Below are positions 53,101-57,479 of a stretch of DNA of 64,000 nt, piece after piece. Each line of letters begins with the position of its first letter. Positions within the stretch are counted from its first letter, which is position 1. The position numbers and the translations under genes were made by a program. The stretch is from Limnephilus marmoratus. Its lineage: Eukaryota > Arthropoda > Insecta > Trichoptera > Limnephilidae. Location of the stretch: positions 44,301,460 through 44,365,459 of the forward strand of contig OU862913.1 of the NCBI GenBank assembly GCA_917880885.1, written 5' to 3'. Below the pieces are notes generated by a model. It did no database searches and was not told the DNA's origin. It worked only from the letters and a program-made list of their open reading frames with translations.

Positions 53101-54728
53101 TAGCGGTCTGCAGTCTTGCTCGGGAGCGATGGCAAGTTACCGACATTTTCGATAAAACCTATATCGATCCACCATGCTAGGACCCCTGGACTGGTTATTG
53201 GTGATGCCACTGAATTCAGGAGCAAGGGTCTGGACTGGTTATTGGTGATGCCACTAATTCAGGAGAAAGGTCTAGACTGGTGATTAGTGATGCCAATAAT
53301 TCAGGAGAAAGGTCTAGACTGGTGATTGGTGATGCCACTGAATTCAGGAGCAAGGGTCTGGACTGGTTATTGGTGATGCCACTAATTCAGGAGAAAGGTC
53401 TAGACTGGTGATTAGTGATGCCAATAATTCAGGAGAAAGGTCTAGACTGGTGATTAGTGATGCCAATAATTCAGGAGAAAGGTCTAGACTGGTGATTGGT
53501 GATGCCACTGAATTCAGGAGCAAGGGTCTGGACTGGTTATTGGTGATGCCACTAATTCAGGAGAAAGGTCTAGACTGGTGATTAGTGATGCCAATAATTC
53601 AGGAGAAAGGTCTAGACTGGTGATTAGTGATGCCAATAATTCAGGAGAAAGGTCTAGACTGGTGATTGGTGATGCCACTGAATTCAGGAGCAAAGGTCTA
53701 GAAATCTAGACTGGTGATTGGTGATGCCACTGAATTCAGGAGGAAAGGTCTAGAAGTCTAGACTGGTGATTGGTGATGCCACTGATTTCAAGAGCAAAGG
53801 TCTAGACGGTGGACTGAGGCGGAGTGGGAATCCCCTTAATACCATGCGAGCGAAGCCGCGGGAAAAAGCTAGTAATATTTTAATTGCGAAAGTGTGTGTG
53901 TTTGTTTGTTACGCTTTCACGCCTAAACAACTAAAGGTCTAGACTGGTGACTGAGGCGGAGTGGGAACCCCTATAATACCATGCGCGCGAAGCCGCGGGA
54001 AAAGGCTAGTAATATTATAATTGCGAAAGTGTGTGTGTTTGTTTGTTACGCTTTCACGCCTAAACTACTTAATCAAAAATATTCACCAATAGAAAGATAC
54101 ATTATCAGCGAGTAGCGTAGACTGTATATAATGATAAGCCCTGGCTTTATGAAATTTGTGTAATATGTGTATATTTCATATATATATATATATATTTTTA
54201 TTATTAATTTTTTAAACTTTATGAGTAAAATCTCAAATTATAATATTTAATTAAATGAAGACAATATTAGTGAAACTCAATCGAAATCTGGAGACAGAAA
54301 AATCGGAAAAGATATTGGCTCCGCTAGGACTCGTTCCTGGGTTCGAGTCCCAGCGGAGCCAATATCTTTTCTGATTTTTCTGTCTCCAGATTTCGATTGA
54401 GTTTCGCTAATATTGTCTTCATTTAATTAAATATATATATTTTAGCGGCAGGGGGAAGGTGGGCTTCGCGGAGAGGGAAGAGATGAGGGAGGGGAAAGGC
54501 GAGGAAGGTGGAAGGGAACGGGGACACGCGGGAAAGGATATGCAGGGATAATCAATTTATGGCATTGCAACGCATGCCGGGTACCAGATAGTAATTAATA
54601 AAAGTCCTTACATTTTCCAAAGGAGTTCCGAAGATTTCCTTGAGTAGGTCTGGGTCCAAGTCGTCACCTTGTGATGCAGCGAATGCGGTGAAGGCCAGCA
54701 ACAAGAAGCATCTCAAGCTGAGCGACAT
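19916..54728 (-). CDS. Clip-domain serine protease homologue, phenoloxidase-activating factor 2-like (complete, 8 coding exons)
   Basis: Exons in transcript order: 54728-54612, 52778-52627, 33695-33539, 29594-29464, 26694-26502, 24005-23927, 22809-22646, 20113-19916; 1191 nt, 396 residues, every junction in phase with AG/GT sites. Residues 1-20 form a signal peptide ([20 protein letters not shown]). A clip domain follows with six Cys (C.CVPYYLC in exon 2, C......CC in exon 3). A trypsin-like domain begins near 134 ([12 protein letters not shown]). His182 (TGAHC) and Asp232 (NDVAL) are kept, but the Ser position is Gly334 in GDGGGP, so it cannot cleave. Family members of this build (beetle PPAF-II, moth SPHs) are secreted haemolymph cofactors that are cut by a clip protease and then support prophenoloxidase activation; that role is inferred here. 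[19 protein letters not shown] is a strongly conserved family stretch. Confidence 0.95.
20389..21663 (+). pseudogene. Non-LTR retrotransposon 3' fragment, interrupted by a MITE
   Basis: Pieces at 20389-20435 and 21117-21663 read on as one RT C-terminal region (IERR.NAG.SI / [33 protein letters not shown], then [20 protein letters not shown]) with stops and frame changes. The same element lies reversed at 24050-24888. Its 3' end is TGATGGTTAGTTAGTTAG. Confidence 0.75.
20436..21112. mobile_element. TTAA-MITE nested in the LINE fragment
   Basis: Inverted ends CCCCTCCG and CGGAGGGG, bounded by TTAA at 20432-20435 and 21113-21116. The TTAA comes from the LINE codons for I-N (ATTAAT), so the LINE was present first. 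Confidence 0.85.
22008..22612 (+). mobile_element. Helitron-C remnant with helicase C-terminus
   Basis: The left part matches other copies (ATCCGATTGCGATGAAACAT). A purine-rich core follows (22225-22400) and then coding remnants: FVACSRVG at about 22454-22480 and, one frame over, [10 protein letters not shown] at about 22492-22522, the conserved C-terminal end of the Helitron PIF1-like helicase. It closes with GCAACGCGTGCCGGG at about 22583-22597. This ties the GCATGCCGGG...CTAG family to Helitrons. It lies 34 bp past the exon 7 donor. Confidence 0.7.
22646..22809 (-). CDS. Protease-homologue exon 7
   Basis: 164 nt, acceptor TTTGCAG, donor AAG|GTACTG. Encodes [17 protein letters not shown], then [16 protein letters not shown] just before the active-site loop. 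Its first 18 bases and the acceptor are repeated twice more in the upstream intron (see 22792-22965). Confidence 0.93.
22792..22965 (-). repeat. Triplicated splice-acceptor segment at exon 7
   Basis: The segment CATAGCGGTCTGCTTTACC starts at 22792 (exon 7 itself), 22857 and 22906, each followed by an acceptor-like region and CATCTCATTACTACAGACTT-type sequence. On the minus strand the two intronic copies read (T)GCAG or TGTAG|GTAAAGCAGACCGCTAT|GTAAG. Confidence 0.9.
22966..23409. other. Intron 6 spacer with an inverted repeat
   Basis: TTTTTTCAAAATTAGTTAC and its complement GTAACTATGTAATTTTGAAAAAA form a hairpin at about 22956-23018. The rest has no recognised feature. Confidence 0.5.
23410..23797. 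mobile_element. MITE-L, copy 2
   Basis: Opposite orientation to copy 1: TGACAGTTGATCTGGCGACA at the left, GGGGGACCAACTGTC at the right, which has lost the outer repeat. Lies in intron 6, 130 bp past the exon 6 donor. Confidence 0.7.
23927..24005 (-). CDS. Protease-homologue exon 6
   Basis: 79 nt, acceptor TTTCAG, donor TTG|GTAAGT. Encodes [12 protein letters not shown] and [18 protein letters not shown] copy ends only about 45 bp upstream of its acceptor. Confidence 0.92.
24050..24888 (-). pseudogene. Non-LTR retrotransposon RT fragment
   Basis: From 24888 down: [19 protein letters not shown] catalytic block (24643-24879, YADD intact), then [19 protein letters not shown] and [20 protein letters not shown] (24220-24630) and a C-terminal [14 protein letters not shown]. 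Frame changes and stops are present, and the 5' end is missing. Same family as 20389-21663. Confidence 0.8.
24907..26393 (+). mobile_element. 5'-truncated LINE with 17-bp target duplication, containing a solo LTR
   Basis: TTATGATTTATTAAATT occurs at 24890-24906 and 26394-26410. The LINE coding part runs from 25795: [56 protein letters not shown], then after a stop [15 protein letters not shown] and [15 protein letters not shown]. The tail is A-rich (26343-26388). Long target duplications and 5' truncation are typical of target-primed reverse transcription. Confidence 0.8.
24911..25785 (-). mobile_element. Solo LTR (Ty3/gypsy-like)
   Basis: On the minus strand it runs from TGTGGCGACAC (25785) to GCTCCCTCA (24911), the usual TG...CA ends, with GAAG at 24907-24910 and 25786-25789 as a 4-bp target duplication. 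It has a TATATAA at 25504-25498, an arthropod initiator TCAGTC at 25471-25466 and an AATAAA at 24981-24976. GC-rich against its surroundings; no internal retroviral genes remain. Confidence 0.8.
26502..26694 (-). CDS. Protease-homologue exon 5: Asp232
   Basis: 193 nt, acceptor TTTGTAG, donor ACG|GTAAGC. Contains [20 protein letters not shown] and [15 protein letters not shown] with the retained Asp. Confidence 0.93.
26779..27286. mobile_element. Tigger/pogo-like MITE
   Basis: Ends CAGTAGAATCCGGATATAAC and the complement GTTATATCCGAATTCTACCG, flanked by TA on both sides. A CAGTAGA...TATAAC terminus with TA target is typical of pogo/Tigger elements. Confidence 0.75.
27380..27905 (+). pseudogene. 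Jockey-like LINE 3' end, copy 1
   Basis: Encodes the C-terminal tail of a non-[25 protein letters not shown], then [38 protein letters not shown]. The 3' end is CTGAGGGAAATTATTTTCCT...TGTGTGGAGTTAATGTT plus A-run. A second copy is at 32459-33062. Confidence 0.8.
27979..28853. mobile_element. Foldback element with GCGCGCC ends
   Basis: AAAGCGCGCC(T/A)TCCA(T/C)TGCGAGCGGA opens at 27979 and its complement closes at about 28853. Inside are many GGAGCGGA / TCCGCTCCGCTCGC runs and two related ~150-bp units (about 28560-28705 and 28706-28850) sharing CTCGTTCTTRATGGAAGCAC. No coding sequence. Confidence 0.6.
28865..29463. other. F-block fragment and unassigned GC-rich stretch
   Basis: 28865-28940 matches the outer end of the F block (GGGTACCGCCGCCCC, CATTTATTGGATAA). 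29100-29440 is GC-richer than its surroundings and unassigned; no homologous coding frame was recognised. Confidence 0.4.
29464..29594 (-). CDS. Protease-homologue exon 4: start of S1 fold, His182
   Basis: 131 nt, acceptor TTTGCAG, donor CAA|GTGAGT. Encodes [12 protein letters not shown] and the TGAHC histidine motif. Phase 2 at the end. Confidence 0.93.
29713..29812 (-). mobile_element. Non-LTR 3' tail fragment with inverted ends
   Basis: GTTGACAAAGGCCTCCTCCA at the left and GAGGCCTTTGTCAAC at the right. A GGAGGAGGCCTTTGTC tail is common on lepidopteran non-LTR elements. Confidence 0.5.
29940..30415 (+). pseudogene. Non-LTR retrotransposon C-terminal fragment
   Basis: One open frame of 142 codons from 29987: [49 protein letters not shown], with the C.C...H...C zinc-knuckle pattern that ends many insect non-LTR ORF2 proteins, and [11 protein letters not shown] at the stop. 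Only the last part of the element is present, though its frame is intact. Confidence 0.75.
30603..31357. mobile_element. hAT element with 8-bp target duplication and GCGAATATTCG ends
   Basis: ATTATGAA at 30595-30602 and 31358-31365. Ends TAGTGATGTAACGAAT and ATTCGTTACATCACTG. Both ends carry dense ATTCGCGAATGCGAAT repeats. At about 30869-30950 a decayed ATGAGTAAATCAAAATTC frame gives [17 protein letters not shown], resembling a BED zinc finger, so it is an internally deleted derivative. Confidence 0.8.
31679..31754 (+). repeat. G-rich tract
   Basis: Runs of three to twenty-plus G separated by A or short gaps, including an unbroken run at about 31730-31751. It is the core of a Helitron copy. 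Confidence 0.9.
31806..32130. other. Unassigned spacer
   Basis: AT-rich, with a TGTAGATGTCATTTTGCTATCCGAAGCC segment resembling 4811-4850. No gene seen. Confidence 0.4.
32353..32457. repeat. 20-bp tandem repeat
   Basis: About five units of AATATAGGAATGAATGAATG directly in front of the LINE fragment. Confidence 0.95.
32459..33062 (+). pseudogene. Jockey-like LINE 3' end, copy 2
   Basis: [40 protein letters not shown], then a frameshift near 32715 and [20 protein letters not shown], ending CTCCTGTGTGGAGTTAAT plus A-run. Longer at its 5' side than copy 1. Confidence 0.8.
33170..33478 (+). repeat. F block, copy 4
   Basis: CACTTAGCAGGGGTGCCC, GGAGGGATGGATTCATACGT and CTTTTTCCTTCCCAGAACTT are the shared landmarks. 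It ends about 60 bp from exon 3. Confidence 0.6.
33539..33695 (-). CDS. Protease-homologue exon 3: second half of clip domain and activation region
   Basis: 157 nt, acceptor TTTTCAG, donor CCC|GTAAGT. Completes the clip domain ([14 protein letters not shown]), then [18 protein letters not shown]. The Cys in RGCGVRN normally ties the clip part to the protease-like part after activation. The 18.9-kb intron before it is the largest in the gene. Confidence 0.93.
33728..34160. repeat. Imperfect ~20-bp minisatellite (CATGAAATACCACTACAAT)
   Basis: About twenty degenerate units just upstream (in transcript terms) of exon 3. Confidence 0.9.
34300..34921 (+). mobile_element. Helitron-B, copy 1
   Basis: Contains AACTACTGAACGGATTTTCA, a related second start near 34798, and ends GCCACAGCAACACGTGGC...CTAG (34918-34921): a short hairpin 6-10 bp before CTAG, the Helitron 3' signature. 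Matches 61790-62200. Confidence 0.65.
35195..35332 (+). mobile_element. SINE body fragment
   Basis: ACGTTGCTTGAAATGGCTTT...CCTCACAAAATAC is the body of the tRNA-headed SINE without its head. Confidence 0.55.
35335..37555 (+). repeat. Repeat G split by a LINE
   Basis: 35335-35668 and about 37455-37555 are contiguous in the second copy at 60838-61310, which shows the unoccupied arrangement. The repeat encodes [24 protein letters not shown] residues in the copy at 60726; the origin is unknown. Confidence 0.8.
35669..37454 (+). pseudogene. 5'-truncated Jockey-like LINE inserted in repeat G
   Basis: Open at its 5' end to 36128: [44 protein letters not shown], the C-terminal tail of a non-LTR RT. 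The rest is a long AT-rich 3' region ending AAAGAATAAAGAAACATAAA and an A-run at 37441-37449. Confidence 0.8.
37755..38252 (+). mobile_element. Helitron-A, copy 1
   Basis: Starts CATAGTATAAAATGAAGTCG, ends GCCACAGCAACGTGTGGC...CTAG (38249-38252). An AT-only stretch (37975-38140) enlarges it against the 270-bp copies at 46553 and 56686. Confidence 0.7.
38256..38700 (+). pseudogene. Helitron helicase C-terminal remnant
   Basis: Begins with ATATATAAAAATCTCGTGTC. Near 38600-38680 it reads [20 protein letters not shown] then KNIVRTIAL, the conserved end of the Rep/helicase protein of Helitrons. The frame upstream is broken. Confidence 0.7.
39046..39366 (+). pseudogene. Penelope-like reverse transcriptase fragment
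   Basis: Encodes [32 protein letters not shown] and [18 protein letters not shown], with the motif A Asp of a Penelope RT. It is flanked by GAAAAATGA at 39037-39045 and 39367-39375, a 9-bp target duplication, and is only 321 bp long. Confidence 0.85.
39464..39700. repeat. 37-bp purine-rich tandem repeat
   Basis: Six to seven units of GGGGAAGGTAAAGTGGGAAA + GCAGAAGGGGTGAAAGC. Almost all purine on the plus strand. Confidence 0.95.
39866..40095 (+). repeat. Repeat K, intact copy
   Basis: Joins the two parts that are separated at 9697-9838 and 11290-11366. Confidence 0.7.
40333..41835. repeat. ~31-bp minisatellite, interrupted twice
   Basis: About 30 units of TTGGCCGTCAATAGTCTTGA + AGGGCAAGGTG with many variants. 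Insertions at about 40680-41055 and 41215-41385 both begin with AATAATAATAATAAT runs. Lies in the large intron 2. Confidence 0.9.
42152..42586. mobile_element. MITE-M, copy 1 (hAT-type 8-bp duplication)
   Basis: TTTACCAG on each side. Ends GGAGGCGTCTACTAATATCT and TATTAGTATCTGGAGTC. Inside, ACTAATATCTACAG motifs point one way on the left and GTAGATATTAGT motifs the other way on the right. Copy 2 is at 54782-55616. Confidence 0.8.
42657..43200. mobile_element. TTAA-MITE copy
   Basis: TTAA at 42657-42660, then the family landmarks CTATGAATCGTTGTGTCTCC and GGATTTAATTGCAAAG. The right end is lost near a SINE. Confidence 0.65.
43213..43500 (-). mobile_element. SINE copy
   Basis: Body in minus orientation (CCCCAATTGGGG, GGTCTTACACCAGGGCGATA), tRNA head missing or decayed. 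Confidence 0.55.
43560..43805 (-). mobile_element. Helitron-C, short reverse copy
   Basis: ACCCGGCATGCATTGCACTG at the left is the 3' terminus. A pyrimidine-rich core and CTCGCGTGCCACCTATCACA follow. Confidence 0.55.
43806..44765 (-). mobile_element. Repeat A, reverse copy with an F block inserted
   Basis: CTAGCTGACCCGTCGAACTT at 43808 and ACCCGACTTTGTTTTATATA near 44745 are the complements of the ends at 8646-9336. About 43926-44317 is inserted and contains an F block (44015-44290). Confidence 0.65.
44843..45825. other. AT-rich intronic stretch
   Basis: Contains a TTTTA run at 45290-45315 that looks like the reversed tail of a retroelement (compare 37919-37990), then ATTATTAATA-type low complexity. 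No coding match seen. Confidence 0.4.
45826..46130 (-). mobile_element. Helitron-D, reverse copy
   Basis: GCTTTTTCCCGCGGCTTCGC at 45828 is the complement of the GCGAGCGAAGCCGCGGG end. A pyrimidine-rich core of CCTCCCACCTCTCCCAC blocks follows. Confidence 0.6.
46138..46450 (-). mobile_element. tRNA-headed SINE, copy 3
   Basis: Body (CCCCAATTGGGG at 46183) and, near 46385-46446, the tRNA-like head in reverse: CAGCCTCAGTAGTCGAGGGG...GGGTTCGC on the minus strand. Confidence 0.6.
46553..46823 (+). mobile_element. Helitron-A, copy 2
   Basis: ACATAGTATAAAATGAAGTC to GCCACAGCAACGTGTGGCCG and CTAG at 46820-46823; 271 bp, near the basic length of the family. Confidence 0.75.
47561..48140 (+). pseudogene. 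Tc1-like transposase pseudogene
   Basis: An N-terminal helix-turn-helix reads [20 protein letters not shown] and [19 protein letters not shown]. Further on [19 protein letters not shown] (about 48068-48124) matches the DE(S/T)KF..FGSDG region of the DDE domain, where Asp of SDE is Asp-Ala here. Most of the catalytic domain is missing. A ~40-bp duplication (47780 and 47858) and an F block at 48125 interrupt it. Confidence 0.75.
48125..48437 (-). repeat. F block, copy 6
   Basis: GGCCCTGAGGAAAATAATTT to GGGCGGCGGTACCCATTCCC: an almost full copy inside the Tc1 transposase. Confidence 0.7.
48835..49526 (+). mobile_element. Helitron-C copy interrupted by a G-run hAT MITE
   Basis: GAGCTCTGTCGTTATGAGAT, then after the insertion TTTAGCGGCAAGGAAGG, a purine-rich core and GCATTGCAACGCATGCCGGG at about 49497-49516. 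Confidence 0.65.
48942..49244. mobile_element. G-run hAT-type MITE, copy 1
   Basis: TATTTCAT at 48934-48941 and 49245-49252. Ends CATAGGCGGATTTAGG and CCTGGATCCGCCCTTG. Runs of G near the left and of C near the right can pair. Confidence 0.85.
49757..50107 (+). pseudogene. LINE 3' tail
   Basis: [20 protein letters not shown] near 49840-49900 is the end of a non-LTR RT. Tail AATAAATAAATAAA; TTATTAT on both sides is a likely target duplication. Confidence 0.65.
50347..50671. mobile_element. MITE-J, copy 1 (hAT-type 8-bp duplication)
   Basis: GTATAAAC at 50339-50346 and 50672-50679. Ends CAAAGATATT and AATATCTTTG. A second copy without its left end is at 58312-58624. Confidence 0.8.
50765..51066 (-). 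mobile_element. Helitron-C, reverse copy
   Basis: A pyrimidine-rich core (50778-50870) then CTCGCGTGCCACCAATAACA and TTTGGTACAGTCGTTCG, the complement of the 5' part seen at 55840-56000. The CTAG end is missing. Confidence 0.6.
51067..51366 (-). mobile_element. Helitron-A, reverse copy
   Basis: CTAG at 51067-51070 followed by GCCACACGTTGCTGTGGC; other end CGACTTCATTTTATACTAT. Contains a short CCGCTGCCCGCTG tandem. Confidence 0.75.
51775..52290 (-). repeat. F block, copy 7, split by a G-run MITE
   Basis: Parts at 51775-51926 and 52208-52290 join across the insertion (CACCCCTGCT / AAGTCACCAAACGTAGCG). Confidence 0.7.
51927..52199. mobile_element. G-run hAT-type MITE, copy 2
   Basis: CCCCTGCT at 51919-51926 and 52200-52207; ends CAAGCGCGGATCCAGG and CCTAAATCCGCCCTTG. 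Confidence 0.88.
52405..52590 (-). mobile_element. SINE body fragment
   Basis: CCCCAATTGGGGTATGTTGT and AGACTATGGCATC are the family landmarks; the tRNA head is absent. Confidence 0.55.
52627..52778 (-). CDS. Protease-homologue exon 2: linker and first half of clip domain
   Basis: 152 nt, acceptor TTTCAG, donor AAG|GTAAAT. Encodes an acidic/Thr-rich linker ([18 protein letters not shown]) and the first three clip cysteines in [13 protein letters not shown]. Ends two bases into an Arg codon. Confidence 0.93.
52800..53815. repeat. ~45-bp minisatellite next to exon 2
   Basis: About 17 units of TCTAGACTGGTGATTGGTGA + TGCCACTGAATTCAGGAG with higher-order pattern (groups of three repeat at about 53213, 53343 and 53522). 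Interrupted by a foldback element. Confidence 0.93.
52950..53178. mobile_element. Foldback MITE with ~85-bp arms
   Basis: AGCATGGTCGATCGATATAG at the left, TATATCGATCCACCATGCT at the right; the arms continue through TTTATCGAAAATGTCGGTAA and GATCGCTCCCGAGCA. Confidence 0.85.
53816..54593 (+). mobile_element. Helitron-D ends and a Helitron-C copy
   Basis: Two D-type ends in tandem (CTAG 53869-53872 and 54006-54009), each followed by AATATTATAATTGCGAAAGT, then Helitron-C sequence ending GCATTGCAACGCATGCCGGG at about 54563-54582. A hairpin interrupts it at 54244-54433. It ends about 20 bp from the exon 1 donor. Confidence 0.55.
54244..54433. repeat. 190-bp near-perfect hairpin with tRNA-like loop
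   Basis: Arms of about 82 nt (54244-54325 and 54352-54433) with three or four mismatches. The centre reads GGCTCCG (54317-54323), a 13-nt connector, CTGGG-TTCGAGT-CCCAG (54337-54353), CGGAGCC (54354-54360) and A: a tRNA acceptor stem and T-arm, with B box GGTTCGAGTCC. Confidence 0.85.
54612..54728 (-). CDS. Protease-homologue exon 1: start codon and signal peptide
   Basis: 39 codons, MSLSLRC...GTPLEN. The ATG follows TTTGCAG directly, so a non-coding exon probably lies further upstream (higher coordinates). The donor is AAT|GTAAGG. Phase 0 at the end. Confidence 0.9.
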
Positions 54729-54781
54729 CTGCAAACAATGTCATGGGTTAGTTCAGGGCAAGGCAGTTTATCAAGTGAAAA

Positions 54782-55616
54782 GGAGGCGTCTACTAATATC
54801 TACAGGAATTCCAAAAACTGAACAAATCGGACTAATATCTATGAGAACCAAAGTGCGTACGAATATCTACAGCTCAAACTGTTGACTAATATCTATGAAA
54901 ACCAAAGTGTTGACGAAAATCTACAACTCAAACTGCTGACTAATATCTATGAGAACCAAAGTGTTGTCGAATATCTACAACACTGGCAGAGGTTGGATTT
55001 GTAATTATGTATAGTATATTGGAATAACGTAATATTGCGTATGCAGTTTAAAAAACTTAATTTATGTATGTATGTATGTAAAATTCCATAATATCTGACT
55101 ATTGGACACATTTAGATGATTATTAAGGATTTGGGTTTTTGTTTTAACAGCTTTCTTTATTTCGAGTGCTTCTAAATTATTTAGTCTGTTACCATGACCA
55201 TTTATATGTCAGTTAGGTTAGGTTAGGTAGGGTTAGGTTAGGTTGTAGTGCCGTGTATTTCGAAATAAATAAATATCTTTGTATTATGACCTCCATGTTT
55301 GTTCAATAAATTATTGTCCTCGTAAACAGCAAAATGCGTAATATTATACAAAAACTAAGCCTTTACGTAATAACGTAATAACGTAATTGAAGTAATTTAT
55401 GCTTTCCGTGCAACCTCTTGCTCAGCTGCCCTCTGTAGATATAAGTCCAACCTACGCTCTGTAGATATTAGTCAACACTGGGACCGTCATAGATATTCGT
55501 CCGACCTTAGCTCTGTAGATATTAGTCAACACTCTGAAGTTCGTAGATATTAATCCAACATATGAGCTGTAGATATTCGTCCGACATACAGGCTGTAGAT
55601 ATAAGTATCTGGAGTC
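54782..55616. mobile_element. MITE-M, copy 2, with an insertion
   Basis: AGTGAAAA at 54774-54781 and 55617-55624. Same ends as 42152-42586. About 55121-55430 is extra and includes the TTAGG array. It lies 53 bp upstream of the protease-homologue start codon. Confidence 0.85.
55213..55242 (+). repeat. Interstitial TTAGG array
   Basis: Five TTAGG units with one variant between the third and fourth. Confidence 0.9.
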
Positions 55617-55839
55617 AGTGAAAAGAGCCTATTTGTCAAAGAAACAGGATAACAAATATATCAGAGAGCCATATTAAAACTTGGGGTTGTAATCGTACTG
55701 TGGTAAATGTGGTGGATTGATAAATATGATTTGCTTTGTCTTATCTGCATTCTGCATACATTATTACTGTAATTTCACCCTTCTTCAAGTTGTTCTATAA
55801 AGAGACTCACACATAGATTCCTTATCATCATAATTACAT

Positions 55840-56322
55840 CTGTATAAATAAAAATGAATCGCTGGAATGTATGTACGCGCATAACTTCCGAACGACTGCA
55901 CCAAATTGGATTATTCTTTGTTTTTTGCGTGTTCGTTATTGTCAGGACATGGTTTGTATAAAACTACTGGTGAGCTTTTTGGCATTACGAAATTCGTATA
56001 AAAAAATTGCAATAGTTGGTACGCAAGCTCCTTGAAAACTAAATGTACCAGGAATTAATTTATGGAACGCAGGAGGGGGGGGGGAGGGGAACCTGGGAGG
56101 GGGGAGGGGAACTCGGGAGGGGGTTTGGGGGACGGAAGAAGGGGAGAGTGATGTGGGGGGAGGGAATGTGGAGTAGGCGGAGTGAAAACGCGAGAGGGGA
56201 AAAAGATGCGGGAGAGGAATGGGAGGGGGGCGGAAGGGGAACGGGACGAATGGGAAAGGACACGCAGGGAATAATAATTTCTTTATTAAATGGCATAGCA
56301 ACGCATGCCGGGTACCAGCTAG
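55840..56322 (+). mobile_element. Helitron-C, fairly complete copy
   Basis: Starts about ATCTGTATAAATAAAAATGA, runs through GCACCAAATTGGATTATTC, AAAAAAATTGCAATAGTTGG, a G-rich core and GGCATAGCAACGCATGCCGG to CTAG at 56319-56322. GGCAT/ATGCC can form the 3' hairpin. Confidence 0.7.
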
Positions 56323-56332
56323 TAGTATTAAA

Positions 56333-56500
56333 AAATGAAGTCGCTCAAAATGTATGTGCGCATGAATCTTTTAAACTACGCAACGGATTTTCATGCAGTT
56401 TTCACCAATAGATAGAGTGATTGAAGAGGAATGTTTATATGTATAATGCATGTAAATTATATTAGAGAAAAGCCGAGAAATTCAAAGAAAACATATTTTA
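56333..56500 (+). mobile_element. Helitron-A 5' fragment
   Basis: AAAATGAAGTCGCTCAAAAT onward; lacks the CTAG end. Confidence 0.6.
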
Positions 56501-56685
56501 GTGCGATTTAAAACGGCTGGCGGGCCGTACTATAGTCACTTTTGAAATTCGTTCTACGGAAGAAATTGGAAAATAGATGTCCTAGAGTAAGTAGGTATTT
56601 GATTTTCCCTTTTCAAATATCCAGTGTTGCATTGCAAGCATTGTATAATTAGTGGCGATCGCTCGAATTGCATTACATAGCATAA

Positions 56686-56955
56686 AATGAGGTCGCTCAA
56701 AATGTTTGTGCGCATAGATCTTTTAAACTACGAAACAGATTTTCATGCGGTTTTCACCAATAGATAGAGTGATTCAAGGGGAAGGTTTATATGTATAATT
56801 ATGCTTATTATAGTAGAGAAAAGCCGAAAAATTCAAATATTCAATTCAGGCAGCTGGCAGCGGGCAGCTGGCAAACGGGTGGTGTGGATTTTATAAAATT
56901 TGGGTAATGGCGTTGTGTTTCGTTAGCCACAGCAACGTGTGGCCGGGTCTGCTAG
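56686..56955 (+). mobile_element. Helitron-A, copy 3
   Basis: CATAGCATAAAATGAGGTCG to GCCACAGCAACGTGTGGCCG and CTAG (56952-56955); 270 bp. Confidence 0.75.
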
Positions 56956-57245
56956 TTAAATATAAAACCAATTTTGTGTTCGGAATGTAAAAAAATAATC
57001 GTTCGGCGGCTCCATCTCATAAAGCTAATTGAGTAGAGGTGAAATTGCAAACGATGTCTGAAGAGCTGCAGACGACTACGCAAAGAGCTGCAGATTCCGA
57101 CCCCTATTGGTTAGTTGATCAAGCGGTCCAAGGAATCTGGTTCCAGCCCGCATGCGTCGCGGCCTCAAAACTCAGAATCATGCAATTTCAAACCCCTTTG
57201 AAAAGTCGTTTAACAGTTATGAAAAAAAAAAAAAAATCTGGTTAA
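56956..57245. other. Unassigned segment ending in an A-run
   Basis: ATG-open but unremarkable sequence with an A-run at about 57222-57234. It may be a retroposed tail; no match recognised. Confidence 0.35.
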
Positions 57246-57279
57246 TAACCTAACCTAACCTAACCTAACCTAACCTAAC
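57246..57279 (-). repeat. Interstitial TTAGG array (minus strand)
   Basis: Six perfect TAACC units and one TAACT, directly after an A-run and before a SINE. Confidence 0.95.
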
Positions 57280-57284
57280 TTTTT

Positions 57285-57478
57285 TGTTTGAATCCTCACA
57301 AGGGTCCCCAGCTGCTTCCGTTTGGAGCCAGTGAGTCTACGACATCTCCAATTGGGGTTTGTTGTGAGGCTGAACGTGGTGGAGAGAGAAAGGAGATAAG
57401 CGGAGGAAGGTGGGGAAGTACCTGGCTATCTGTTCATGAAACACGGCTAAAGCCAATTCAAGCAACGTTTTAATTCTC
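57285..57478 (-). mobile_element. SINE body fragment
   Basis: GAATCCTCACAAGGGTCCC, CAGCTGCTTCCGTTTGGAGC, CTCCAATTGGGGTTTGTTGT; same family as 15320. Confidence 0.55.
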
Positions 57479-57479
57479 A

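Noticed and set aside
57246..57279. Chromosome end
   Set aside because: Only six to seven TTAGG units, flanked on both sides by ordinary repeats.
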